DNA of 64,000 nt from Phycicoccus flavus (GTDB lineage: Bacteria > Actinomycetota > Actinomycetes > Actinomycetales > Dermatophilaceae): the NCBI RefSeq assembly GCF_004025965.2, contig NZ_SAYU02000007.1, positions 1 to 64,000 of the forward strand. The letters run 5' to 3'. Numbering within the stretch: position 1 is the first letter of the stretch; every line of letters starts with the position of its first letter. This document shows positions 9,043 through 17,696 of the stretch, piece by piece. The position numbers and the translations under genes are program-made. The notes beneath the pieces are model-generated. The model was not told the DNA's origin. It worked only from the letters and a program-made list of their open reading frames with translations, and searched no databases.

Positions 9043-9076
9043 GAGGGCCCCGGACCGTCGACGGTCCGGGGCCCTC
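9043..9076 (+). terminator. Terminator of the rpsF operon
   Basis: A perfect 34-base palindrome, GAGGGCCCCGGACCGTC followed at once by its complement, 19 bases after the rplI stop. It also lies just beyond the convergent collar-protein gene and can serve both strands. Confidence 0.85.
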
Positions 9077-9093
9077 GTCGTGCGTCCGCCGAC

Positions 9094-9612
9094 TCAGCCG
9101 CGCGAGGGATAGACCCCCTGGACGGCGATGCACCAGCTGAGGACGAGGGACGGCGGCACGGTCTGCGCGGGGGTCGAGGCGCCCGCGGTCCCGATGGTCC
9201 CGGCGTTCAGCACGAGGTCCGGGGCCGTGTCCTGGGTGAGGTACGTCGACCCGTCGGTGTACGCGAGGTAGGCACCGCTGGCGCTCTTCGTCTCCGCCGC
9301 GTTGCTCGTCGCGTTCACCGTGTGGCTGTGCCTCGGCAGGTTCGACTCGTCGAGGGTCACGGTCTCCGACCCCACCGCCTGCCCCTGACGGCGGGGGGTG
9401 AGGCCGGGCGCGTCGCCCGCCCCCATGGGGATGCGCCCCCGCAGGTCGGGGAGGGCGAAGGTGGTGCGCCCGTCCCCGCCGTAGGTCGTCCCGAGCAGGG
9501 AGAACAAGGCGGTGTTCTGCGGGATGGACATCATCTGGCCCTGGCACAGCGCCCAGCCCACGGGCGCGAAACCGAAACCGAAAAGGCGAATCTCGCCGAG
9601 AATGGGATCCAC
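9094..9612 (-). CDS. Phage tail collar-domain protein
   Basis: The 172-residue sequence begins with the diagnostic pattern of the tail-collar (microcystin-dependent protein, MdpB-like) family: GEIRLFGFGFAPVGWALCQGQ, then NTALFSLLGTTYGGDGRTTFALPDLRGRIPMG, and ends SLVLSWCIAVQGVYPSR. In phages this domain sits in receptor-binding tail fibres. Outside phages, solitary copies are widespread and of unknown job. No other phage gene is near; neighbours are rplI and a surface protein. The ATG at 9612 has AGGAG seven bases upstream. Calling it a domesticated tail protein or secreted adhesin would be inference. Confidence 0.85.
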   Translation of the reverse strand: MDPILGEIRLFGFGFAPVGWALCQGQMMSIPQNTALFSLLGTTYGGDGRTTFALPDLRGRIPMGAGDAPGLTPRRQGQAVGSETVTLDESNLPRHSHTVNATSNAAETKSASGAYLAYTDGSTYLTQDTAPDLVLNAGTIGTAGASTPAQTVPPSLVLSWCIAVQGVYPSRG

Positions 9613-9717
9613 GGGGAACTCCTGACGTCGTTCGGTGCCCCTGCACGCGGCGACGGCGGCCGCTCGGTGGCGAAACCTCCCACAGCCGTGGAATCGCGGT
9701 CAATGGTCGAGAAGCAA

Positions 9718-9747
9718 TTGCGGCCGAAAAGACCGAAAAGGTGGTAT
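9718..9747 (+). promoter_or_regulatory. Candidate promoter for the LAQTG surface protein
   Basis: TTGCGG (9718-9723) and TGGTAT (9742-9747) with 18 bases between lie in an A-rich patch about 110 bases upstream of the surface-protein start. Confidence 0.4.
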
Positions 9748-9855
9748 CAAACGCGCGTCTCTGCCATCTTTCTCGCTGACGGCTGCGCCGCGACCGTCGA
9801 CCCTGCCGACCACCATCCGGGGCCGTCTCGGCCCTGGACGAGGAGCGTGCCGCCG

Positions 9856-12800
9856 ATGCGATCGTCGACCCCCCGTGTCCGGTCCACGCCGGTCGCCCTG
9901 CTCGCGGCGGCCTCCCTCGCCTTCGGCTGGCTGGTGGCCCTCGGCACCCCGGCGATGGCCGACGGGCCGACGACCTTCTCGAACACCACGACCATCGCGG
10001 TGCCGGCCACCGGGTCCGCCAACCAGCGGGGTCCCGCGAGCCCCTACCCTTCGACCATCGACGTCAGCGGGATGGCCGGCGCGGTCACCGACGTCACGCT
10101 CACCCTCCCGTCGGTGACCCACGGCGGGCTGGCCGACGTCGACATGCTCCTCGTGGCCCCCACCGGCCAGAACCTCGTCGTCCTCTCGGACGTCGGGTCC
10201 AACGGGCTGCGCATCGCGGCCGCCGACTCGCTGACGTTCTCGGACGCCGGGGTTGCCTTCCCGGCCGGGGTCAACATCGTCAGCGGTACCTATCTGCCGA
10301 CCAACGACGGCGCCGGGTCCACGGACAGCTGGCCGGCTCCCGCCCCCACCGCCTCGAGCGCCTCGACCTTCGCGGCCGCGTTCACCGGGATCGCGCCGAA
10401 CGGCACGTGGAGCCTCTACGTCGTCGACGACTCGTCGGGGGACGTCGGGCAGCTCACCGGCGGCTGGAGCCTCGCCGTGACGACCGAGAGCGCGGCGGCG
10501 ACCACCGTGACCACGGTCGCCTCGTCCGACCCCGAGTCGGCGACCGGGCAGTCGGTGACCTTCACCGCCTCCGTCAGCTCCGACGGCGCGCCGGTCACGA
10601 CCGGCAGCGTCCAGTTCGCCGTCGACGGCGTGAACCTCGGGGGGCCGGTGTCCCTGACGGGCGGCGGGACGGCGTCCCTGGCAACCGCCGGTCTGGCGGA
10701 GGGCACGCACGAGATCCGCGCGACGTACAGCGGGGCCACCGGGTTCCTCGGGAGCACCGGGACGACGACCCAGCGCGTCGACACGACGACGACGGTCACG
10801 GACACGACGTTCTGCAACCCCGGCGGCCTCACGATCCCGAACGCCGGCGCGGCCAGGCCGTTCCCCTCGAGGGTCCTGGTGTCCGGCCTCTCCGGGACGG
10901 TCACGAAGGTCACGGCGCGCCTCCAGGGCCTGACCCACACCTCGACCGGCGACCTCGACGTGCTGCTCGCCGCGCCCACCACGAGCAGGAACGTCATGCT
11001 GCTCAGTGACGTCGGGGTCAACTCCGTCAGCAGCGTCAACCTGACCTTCGACGACGCCGCCGCCGGCCCGGTGCCCTCACCGGTCGTCACCGGCACGTAC
11101 CGGCCGACCGACCTGGGCCTGGCGGCCGACGCGATGCCCGCTCCCGCCCCGGTCAAGAGCGGCGCCACGACCCTCGCGACCTTCGACGGGATCGACCCCA
11201 ACGGGTACTGGACGCTGTGGGTCGACGACGACGCGGCCGGTGACTCCGGCTCCGTCGGCAGCTGGTGCATCACGGTCACCGCGCAGGCGGCGACGAGCAC
11301 GGCCCTCACCTCGTCGGTGAACCCCTCGGACGTCGGGGAGTCGGTGACCTTCACCGCCACCGTCACCTCCGGCGGCTCCCCGGTGACGACCGGCGCCGTC
11401 GAGCTCACCGACGGCGCGACCGTCCTGGGCTCCTCCCCGGTGGACGCGAGCGGCGTCGCCACGCTCACGACGTCGGCGCTGGCCGCGGGCTCGCACCCGG
11501 TCACGGCGAGGTACCTCGGCACGGCCGACCTCGCCACGTCCTCCGACTCGCTGACCCAGGTGGTCGAGAAGATCGCGACGACGACCACCGTCTCGACCAG
11601 CCCGACGCCACCGTCGGCACCCGGCACGCCGATCGTCCTCACCGCCGACGTCACCGCCGCCACGGGCACCGTCGACGCCGGCACCGTCGAGTTCCTCATC
11701 GGCGGGGCGTCCGTCGGTACCGCCGCGGTCTCGGGCGGCACCGCGACCCTGGACATCGGCACCCGGCCGGTCGGCTCCTACACCGTCACCGCGGAGTACT
11801 CCGGCACCGCGACGCTCGCGGCGTCGACGAGCGGTGAGGTCGTCCACGTCGTCGGCCTCGTCGCCGACGCCGGCGGGCCGTACACCGTCGCCGAGGGCGG
11901 CTCGCTGACCCTCGACGGCACGGGGTCGACGAGCGGCCAGACCTACTCCTGGGACGTGAACGGCGACGGGGTGTTCGGTGACGCCACCGGCGCGTCGCCG
12001 ACGCTGACCTGGGCCGAGCTCGAGGCGCTCGGCATCGACGACGGACCGGCCACCCACGACGTCACCGTCCGGGTCTCCGGGGGCGGCGGCTTCCTCGACT
12101 CCCTGAGGACCACCCTGACGGTGACGAACGTGGCCCCCACCGCCACGGTCGGCGGCGACACCAGCGGCACGGTCGGTGAGGTCGTGACCCTCACCCTCGG
12201 CGCCACCGACGCGTCGGCGCCGGACGAGGCCGCGGGCTTCGACCACACGGTCGACTGGGGCGACGGTTCCGCACCGGGGACGGTGTCGGGCGCCGGGACC
12301 GTGACGGCGACGCACACCTACGCCGCGGCGGGCACGTACACCGTCACCGTGACGGCGACCGACCGGGACGGAGGCGAGTCCGCGCCGGTGACCGTCGACC
12401 TCGTCGTCGCGGCCGCGGCCACCCCGACGCCGACGGTGACGTCGACGCCGACCGAGACCGCGACGTCGACCCCCACGCCGACGGAGACGGCGACGTCGAC
12501 CCCGACGGAGACGGCGACGTCGACGCCGACGCCGACGGAGACCGCGACGTCGACCCCGACGCCGACCGAGACCGCGACGTCGACCCCCACGCCGACGGAG
12601 ACCGCGACGTCGAGCCCGACCTCCAGCGAGTCCCCGACCGGGTCCGCGAGCCCGACCGCGACGACCGCCCCCACCTCCCGGTCCGCGTCGCCGACCGCCA
12701 CGACCGCCCCGACGTCGACGTCCGGCGGCGGAGGCGGCGGGGGCGGTGGTCTGGCGCAGACCGGTGCCGCGATCGGCGCCGCGGCGGTGTTCGGCGCCGG

Positions 12801-12867
12801 GGTCCTCGGCCTCGGTGTGCTGCTGATCGTGGGGTCGCACCAGCGCTCGCGGCGGCGGACGCACTGA
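9856..12867 (+). CDS. Large sortase-anchored surface protein with P-like, Big and PKD domains
   Basis: A 1003-residue exported protein. It has a signal peptide ending near AMADG (residue ~37), two beta-sandwich modules resembling proprotein-convertase P domains (about 38-205 and 310-475; DVDMLLVAPTGQNLVVLSDVG, GTWSLYVVDDSSGD, and TGDLDVLLAAPT in the second), three bacterial Ig-like Big domains (about 215-305, 479-570, 574-668), a PKD pair with VDWGDGS near residue 800, a TPTPTETATS repeat (about 859-925), a Gly run, then LAQTG (966-970), a membrane helix and RSRRR. LAxTG is the motif read by class E sortases of high-GC actinobacteria. No peptidase catalytic domain accompanies the P-like modules. 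A role in adhesion is inferred. Confidence 0.85.
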   Translation: MRSSTPRVRSTPVALLAAASLAFGWLVALGTPAMADGPTTFSNTTTIAVPATGSANQRGPASPYPSTIDVSGMAGAVTDVTLTLPSVTHGGLADVDMLLVAPTGQNLVVLSDVGSNGLRIAAADSLTFSDAGVAFPAGVNIVSGTYLPTNDGAGSTDSWPAPAPTASSASTFAAAFTGIAPNGTWSLYVVDDSSGDVGQLTGGWSLAVTTESAAATTVTTVASSDPESATGQSVTFTASVSSDGAPVTTGSVQFAVDGVNLGGPVSLTGGGTASLATAGLAEGTHEIRATYSGATGFLGSTGTTTQRVDTTTTVTDTTFCNPGGLTIPNAGAARPFPSRVLVSGLSGTVTKVTARLQGLTHTSTGDLDVLLAAPTTSRNVMLLSDVGVNSVSSVNLTFDDAAAGPVPSPVVTGTYRPTDLGLAADAMPAPAPVKSGATTLATFDGIDPNGYWTLWVDDDAAGDSGSVGSWCITVTAQAATSTALTSSVNPSDVGESVTFTATVTSGGSPVTTGAVELTDGATVLGSSPVDASGVATLTTSALAAGSHPVTARYLGTADLATSSDSLTQVVEKIATTTTVSTSPTPPSAPGTPIVLTADVTAATGTVDAGTVEFLIGGASVGTAAVSGGTATLDIGTRPVGSYTVTAEYSGTATLAASTSGEVVHVVGLVADAGGPYTVAEGGSLTLDGTGSTSGQTYSWDVNGDGVFGDATGASPTLTWAELEALGIDDGPATHDVTVRVSGGGGFLDSLRTTLTVTNVAPTATVGGDTSGTVGEVVTLTLGATDASAPDEAAGFDHTVDWGDGSAPGTVSGAGTVTATHTYAAAGTYTVTVTATDRDGGESAPVTVDLVVAAAATPTPTVTSTPTETATSTPTPTETATSTPTETATSTPTPTETATSTPTPTETATSTPTPTETATSSPTSSESPTGSASPTATTAPTSRSASPTATTAPTSTSGGGGGGGGGLAQTGAAIGAAAVFGAGVLGLGVLLIVGSHQRSRRRTH
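12421..12620 (+). repeat. Tandem 30-base repeat coding TPTPTETATS
   Basis: Seven or so head-to-tail units, two of them shortened by six bases (24 bases), encode the wall-spanning Thr/Pro stalk before the sorting signal. Copies differ mainly at third positions. Confidence 0.8.
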
Positions 12868-12876
12868 CCTCCGGGA

Positions 12877-12906
12877 CCTCCGGCACCGGTCTCGCGGTGC
12901 CGGAGG
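12877..12906 (+). terminator. Terminator of surface-protein gene
   Basis: A perfect 12-bp stem, CCTCCGGCACCG with its complement, around GTCTCG, nine bases after the stop. Confidence 0.8.
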
Positions 12907-12925
12907 GGCGCGGCCGTGTCGCGTG

Positions 12926-12943
12926 ACATCGTTATCACGATGT
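12926..12943. promoter_or_regulatory. Dyad ACATCGT-N4-ACGATGT, candidate operator
   Basis: A perfect 7-bp inverted repeat with a TATC spacer, about 150 bases before the BCCT gene and overlapped by a second dyad CGTGA/TCACG. It is suited to a TetR- or GntR-type dimer; no matching regulator gene is adjacent. Confidence 0.45.
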
Positions 12944-13094
12944 GCTTCCTGAGGCTCCCCACAGGTTGACACCGGGACCCGCAGGTCCCAGGCTGGCGCC
13001 CTGGCCCGCCGCTCGCCGTGCTCCGGGCCGAACGGGTGTGGGGGAGACAGGCCCCCGCACCCGCCGTGCACCTGCGTACGTCAGGAGAGACACC

Positions 13095-14831
13095 GTGTCC
13101 GTCACCGACCGCGACCGCGTCCAGGGCGACGCGGACCGTCCGCCAGAGCCCAGGCGCAGCGAGCGCCGGGTCACCGCTCCCCGGGTCTTCTGGCCCGCCC
13201 TCGCCGTCATCGGCGGCTTCGTCGTCCTCGCGCTGCTCGCCCCCGAGTGGACCGGCGACGCCTTCGGCGCGCTGAGCAGCGGCGTCGTCGACAAGCTCGG
13301 CTGGTACTACATCCTCATCGTCTCCGGCTTCGTCGCCTTCTCGCTGTGGGCCGCGATCGGGCCGACGGGCCGGGTCGTGCTGGGCAAGGACGGCGAGAAG
13401 CCGGAGTTCGGGCTCATGGCCTGGTTCGCGATGCTCTTCGCGGCCGGCATGGGCATCGGCCTGGTCTTCTGGGGCGTCGCCGAGCCGCTCAGCCACTTCA
13501 ACAGCCCGCCGCCGGGCACGGGCGACACCCCGGGCGAGATGGCCCGGGCCGCCACCGACGTCACCTACCTGCACTGGGGTCTGCACGCGTGGGGCATCTA
13601 CGTCGTCGTCGGCCTCGCCGTCGCCTACGCCGTGCACCGCAAGGGCCGTCCGGTGTCGATCCGGTGGGCGCTCGAGCCCCTGCTCGGCGACCGGGTCAAG
13701 GGCGCCCTCGGCGACGTCATCGACGTCATCGCGGTCGTCGGGACGCTCTTCGGCGTCGCCACCTCGCTCGGCTTCGGGGTCTCGCAGGTCGGCTCCGGGC
13801 TGCAGTTCCTCGGCGCCGTCGACTCGGTCGGCAACGTCCTGCTCGTCGTCCTCGTCCTCGGCATCACCGCGCTCGCGACGCTGTCCGTGGCCACCGGGCT
13901 GGAGAAGGGCATCAAGATCCTCTCCAACCTCAACATGGCCATCGCCGCGGCGCTCATGCTCTTCGTCCTCATCGCCGGCCCGACCGTCTTCCTCCTCGGC
14001 GACTTCGTCTCCTCCGTGGGCAGCTACGTCGGTAACTTCTTCCGCCTCTCCTTCCAGACCCTCTCCTTCGAGGGCGAGGACGGCACCGCGTGGGTGTCCG
14101 GCTGGACGACGTTCTACTGGGGCTGGTGGATGAGCTGGGCGCCCTTCGTCGGCGTCTTCATCGCCCGCATCTCCAAGGGCCGCACGGTGCGCGAGTTCGT
14201 CGCCGGCGTGCTCCTCGTGCCGACCCTCGTCACCTTCCTGTGGTTCGCCATCTTCGGCGGCGCGGGCATCTACCGCGAGATCTTCGGCGGCGGTGGCCTC
14301 ATCGGCGAGGAGGGGGTCGACACCACGAGCGCGCTGTTCCAGCTGCTCGACGGTTTCCCGCTCGCCGGCCTCACCAGCGTCGTCGCCATCGTGCTCGTCG
14401 TCGTCTTCTTCGTCACCAGCTCCGACTCCGGGTCCTACGTCGTCGACATGCTCTCCAGCGGCGGCGACCCGAACCCGCCGGTGTGGAGCCGGGTCATGTG
14501 GGCGCTGCTCGAGGGTGCCGTGGCCATCGCCCTGCTCCTCGCGGGCGGCGGCGGGCTCAGTGCGCTGCAGACCGCGGCCATCCTCCTCGCGCTGCCCTTC
14601 AGCCTCGTGATGATCGGGATGGTCCTCGCACTCACCCGGGCGCTGCTGCGCGAGCACGGCCGGATGGAACGCGCCGAGCGCACGCTGCTCGCGGACGAGA
14701 TCGCCGGGCAGATCGCCCGCCGGAGCGACCTGCGCGAGCAGGTCGTGAGCGGCGAGCCCGCGGCCTCCAACGGGCAGCCGCGCGCCGGGTCCGAGCCGGG
14801 CGAGGCCCGGGAGACCCCGGTCCGCTCCTAG
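13095..14831 (+). CDS. BCCT-family betaine/choline/carnitine transporter
   Basis: Sodium- or proton-coupled importer of quaternary ammonium osmolytes such as glycine betaine. The 578-residue protein has about twelve membrane segments, with the family motif GMGIGLVFWGVAEPL in the TM3 region and WGWWMSWAPFVGVFIARISKGRT in the TM8 region, which contains the aromatic box for the trimethylammonium group. The hydrophilic C-terminus of about 70 residues may sense osmolarity, as in BetP. The GTG start at 13095 has AGGAGA six bases before it. The specific substrate cannot be told from sequence alone. A perfect dyad lies in the upstream region. Confidence 0.93.
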   Translation: MSVTDRDRVQGDADRPPEPRRSERRVTAPRVFWPALAVIGGFVVLALLAPEWTGDAFGALSSGVVDKLGWYYILIVSGFVAFSLWAAIGPTGRVVLGKDGEKPEFGLMAWFAMLFAAGMGIGLVFWGVAEPLSHFNSPPPGTGDTPGEMARAATDVTYLHWGLHAWGIYVVVGLAVAYAVHRKGRPVSIRWALEPLLGDRVKGALGDVIDVIAVVGTLFGVATSLGFGVSQVGSGLQFLGAVDSVGNVLLVVLVLGITALATLSVATGLEKGIKILSNLNMAIAAALMLFVLIAGPTVFLLGDFVSSVGSYVGNFFRLSFQTLSFEGEDGTAWVSGWTTFYWGWWMSWAPFVGVFIARISKGRTVREFVAGVLLVPTLVTFLWFAIFGGAGIYREIFGGGGLIGEEGVDTTSALFQLLDGFPLAGLTSVVAIVLVVVFFVTSSDSGSYVVDMLSSGGDPNPPVWSRVMWALLEGAVAIALLLAGGGGLSALQTAAILLALPFSLVMIGMVLALTRALLREHGRMERAERTLLADEIAGQIARRSDLREQVVSGEPAASNGQPRAGSEPGEARETPVRS

Positions 14832-14929
14832 CACCCCCAGGCCCGTCCGGGCCCCGTCACCGACCCCGGTGGCGGGGCCCGGTGCGTGTCCGGGCGGCGG
14901 GGCGAGGTGGCGGTGTCGGAGGAGGCACC

Positions 14930-14942
14930 TAGCCTTCTCGCC
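14930..14942 (+). promoter_or_regulatory. -10 element TAGCCT of a probable leaderless radA mRNA
   Basis: TAGCCT ends seven bases before the radA ATG and no SD lies between, which is the leaderless arrangement. Confidence 0.5.
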
Positions 14943-16349
14943 ATGGCCACCTCGACCCGACGCACCGCCCGCGGACAGGCGGCCTTCCGCTGCGCCGAGT
15001 GCGGCTGGCAGACCGCGAAGTGGGTCGGGCGCTGCGGCGAGTGCCAGGCCTGGGGCACGGTCGCCGAGGCCGGTGCGGTCACGGCCCGCACGACCGCGGC
15101 GGCGTCGGTCGAGCGGCCGGCGGTGCCCATCGGCGAGGTCGACGTCAGCCGTGCGGTCGCCCGCCCCACGGGGGTCCCCGAGTTCGACCGGGTCCTCGGG
15201 GGCGGCCTGGTCCCCGGTGCGGTCGTGCTCGTCGCGGGCGAGCCCGGCATCGGCAAGTCCACCCTGCTCCTCGACGTCGCCGGCCGGGCCGCCCGGTCCG
15301 GCGAGCAGGGCGAACGGCGGGTGTTGTACGTCAGCGGTGAGGAGTCGGCGGCGCAGGTCCGCTCGCGCGCGGAGCGGATCGAGGCGATGGCCCGCACCCT
15401 GTACCTCGCCAGCGAGACCGATCTGGCCACCCTCCTCGGGCAGGTCGAGCAGGTGCGCCCGGAGCTGCTCGTCGTCGACTCCGTGCAGACCGTGAGCAGC
15501 GGCGAGGTCGAGGGGTCCGCCGGCAACGTCGCCCAGGTCCGGGAGGTGGCGGCCTCGCTCATCGCCGTCGCCAAGGCCCGCGGCATCGCCGTCCTGCTCG
15601 TCGGGCACGTCACCAAGGACGGGTCCATCGCCGGCCCCCGGGTCCTCGAGCACCTCGTCGACGTCGTCGTCCAGTTCGAGGGCGACCGGCACAGCCGGCT
15701 GCGGCTCGTCCGGGCCGTGAAGAACCGCTTCGGCCCCACCGACGAGGTCGGCTGCTTCGACCTCTCCGACGTCGGCATCGTCGGCCTCGCCGACCCCAGC
15801 GGGCTCTTCCTCTCCGGCCGCACGGCCGCGGTGCCCGGCACCTGCGTCACCGTCACCCTCGAGGGCCGCCGACCCCTGGTCACCGAGGTGCAGGCGCTCG
15901 TCACGAAGTCCACCCTCGCTACCCCCCGCCGGGCCACGAGCGGCCTGGACGCCGCCCGGGTCAACATGGTGCTCGCCGTGCTCGACAAGCGGGCCGAGGC
16001 GCCGATCGGTGGCAGTGACGCCTACCTCTCCACCGTCGGCGGGGTGCGCCTCACCGAGCCGGCGGCCGACCTCGCCGTCACCCTCGCGCTCGCCGGCGCC
16101 ATCACCGACCGCCCGCTCCCGCCCGGGACCGTCGCCTTCGGCGAGGTGGGGCTGGCCGGCGAGGTCCGCCCGTGCACCGGCGCCCACCGCCGCCTCGCCG
16201 AGGCCGCCCGGCTCGGGTTCACCCGCGCCGTCGTCCCGCCCGGCGTGCTGGGGGCCGGACCGGTGCCGCCAGGGATCGAGGTCGTCGAGGTCGGCACCGT
16301 GGCGGAGGCAGTGCCGCGCGGGCTGCACTCGGCGCCCGCTCGCGCCTGA
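14943..16349 (+). CDS. radA: DNA repair protein RadA
   Basis: Branch-migration helicase of homologous recombination, DnaB-like hexamer, paralogous to RecA. The 468 residues show a C4 zinc finger (CAECGWQTAKWVGRCGEC) at about 15-32, Walker A GEPGIGKST near residue 100, the RadA-specific KNRFG motif, and a C-terminal Lon-protease-like domain without the catalytic Ser/Lys activity. The ATG at 14943 was preferred to an in-frame upstream ATG at 14886 because the zinc finger starts just after it and a -10 hexamer lies seven bases before it. disA follows on the same strand after 191 bases; RadA is known to inhibit DisA. Confidence 0.95.
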   Translation: MATSTRRTARGQAAFRCAECGWQTAKWVGRCGECQAWGTVAEAGAVTARTTAAASVERPAVPIGEVDVSRAVARPTGVPEFDRVLGGGLVPGAVVLVAGEPGIGKSTLLLDVAGRAARSGEQGERRVLYVSGEESAAQVRSRAERIEAMARTLYLASETDLATLLGQVEQVRPELLVVDSVQTVSSGEVEGSAGNVAQVREVAASLIAVAKARGIAVLLVGHVTKDGSIAGPRVLEHLVDVVVQFEGDRHSRLRLVRAVKNRFGPTDEVGCFDLSDVGIVGLADPSGLFLSGRTAAVPGTCVTVTLEGRRPLVTEVQALVTKSTLATPRRATSGLDAARVNMVLAVLDKRAEAPIGGSDAYLSTVGGVRLTEPAADLAVTLALAGAITDRPLPPGTVAFGEVGLAGEVRPCTGAHRRLAEAARLGFTRAVVPPGVLGAGPVPPGIEVVEVGTVAEAVPRGLHSAPARA

Positions 16350-16540
16350 GGGCACCCGGGCCGCCGGCGTCGGCGGACCGGGACGGGGTGGTCCCCGCGC
16401 GGCGTCCGGCCGCCCGGCCCGGGGCGCCGGAATCGAGACCGCGCCGTGACCTGCCGCCCGTTAGGATTCGGGCGGACCGGCGCGGCATCCCCACCGCGGT
16501 GGTGGGGACCGGGACGGGTGAAGGGAACGAGGAGCTGGAC

Positions 16541-17617
16541 GTGGCCCAGAGCGACGAGGACCTTCTGCGCGCCACCCTCGCGGCGGTCGCCCCGGGGACC
16601 GAGCTGCGGGACGGCCTCGAGCGCATCCTGCGCGGACGCACCGGTGCCCTCATCGTCATCGGCCACGACCGGCTCGTCGAGCAGATCGCCACCGGCGGCT
16701 TCCCGCTCGACGTCGAGTTCTCGGCCACCCGGCTGCGCGAGCTCGCGAAGATGGACGGCGCCGTCGTCGTCGACCGGGACGTCGCGCGCATCCTGCGGGC
16801 CGCGACCCAGCTGCTGCCCGACGCCCTCATCGAGACCAGCGAGTCCGGCACCCGCCACCGCACCGCCGAGCGGGTCGCCAAGCAGACCGGCTACCCCGTG
16901 GTGTCGGTGAGCCAGTCGATGCGCATCATCCAGCTGTACGTCGCCGGCCGCCGGGTCGTGCTCGAGGACTCCAGCGCCATCCTCTCCCGCGCCAACCAGG
17001 CCCTGCAGACCCTCGAGCGGTACAAGTCGCGCCTCGACGAGGTCACCGGCACCCTGTCCGCGCTGGAGATCGAGGACCTCGTCACCGTCCGCGACGTCGC
17101 CAACGTGCTCCAGCGGCTCGAGATGGTGCGCCGCATCAAGGACGAGATCGGCGAGTACGTCGTCCAGCTCGGCACCGACGGCCGGCTGCTCAGCCTCCAG
17201 CTCGAGGAGCTCACCGGCGGGCTGTCCGACGACCTGGGGCTCGTCATCCGCGACTACCTGCCGGAGACCAAGGCCGGCTACAGCCACGCCGAGGCCGTCG
17301 CCAACCTCACGGCCATCGACAGCACCGAGCTGCTCGACCCCGCGGCCGGCGCGCGTGCCATGGGCTTCACCATCGTCGGCGACTCCCTCGACAGCTCGGT
17401 GAGCCCGCTCGGGCACCGGCTGCTCTCGAAGGTGCCGCGGCTGCCCGGTGCCATCGTCGACCGGCTCGTCACGCACTTCGGCTCGCTGCAGAAGCTGCTC
17501 GCCGCCAACGTCGACGACCTCATGGACGTCGGCGGGGTCGGGGAGGGCCGGGCCCGGCTCGTGCGCGAGGGGCTCTCCCGCCTCGCCGAGACGAGCATCC
17601 TGGAGCGCTACGTCTGA
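16541..17617 (+). CDS. disA: Diadenylate cyclase DisA (c-di-AMP synthase, DNA-integrity scanning)
   Basis: Makes cyclic di-AMP from two ATP and pauses on branched DNA, linking DNA damage to cell-cycle or osmolyte signalling. The 358 residues match the family length. The DAC domain shows DGA at 72-74 and RHR at 105-107, both active-site motifs; a helical linker follows and a C-terminal HhH DNA-binding domain has GSLQKLLAANVDDLMDVGGVG. The start is GTG 16541 with GAGGAG in front. A TAGGAT hexamer at 16462-16467 may be its -10. The radA-disA-mutY order is typical of actinobacteria. A betaine carrier lies just upstream of radA; c-di-AMP controls osmolyte carriers in other bacteria, but no link is shown here. 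Confidence 0.96.
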   Translation: MAQSDEDLLRATLAAVAPGTELRDGLERILRGRTGALIVIGHDRLVEQIATGGFPLDVEFSATRLRELAKMDGAVVVDRDVARILRAATQLLPDALIETSESGTRHRTAERVAKQTGYPVVSVSQSMRIIQLYVAGRRVVLEDSSAILSRANQALQTLERYKSRLDEVTGTLSALEIEDLVTVRDVANVLQRLEMVRRIKDEIGEYVVQLGTDGRLLSLQLEELTGGLSDDLGLVIRDYLPETKAGYSHAEAVANLTAIDSTELLDPAAGARAMGFTIVGDSLDSSVSPLGHRLLSKVPRLPGAIVDRLVTHFGSLQKLLAANVDDLMDVGGVGEGRARLVREGLSRLAETSILERYV

Positions 17618-17696
17618 CGTGACGCCCCCGTCCCGTCCCCACCCCCCGTCCCGTCCTCGACTAGGCGGCGGCAGCGCGCCGGCGGACGTCGAGGCG

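Noticed and set aside
12421-12620. Possible CRISPR array
   Set aside because: The tandem units have no spacers and stay in frame coding TPTPTETATS inside a surface protein.
9094-12867. Prophage or integrated element around the collar gene
   Set aside because: No integrase, att repeats, capsid or tail genes, and base composition is like the surroundings.
12318-16355. Minus-strand open frame of about 1345 codons across the BCCT and radA genes
   Set aside because: Lacks any domain and runs opposite to two well-supported genes; product of high GC content.
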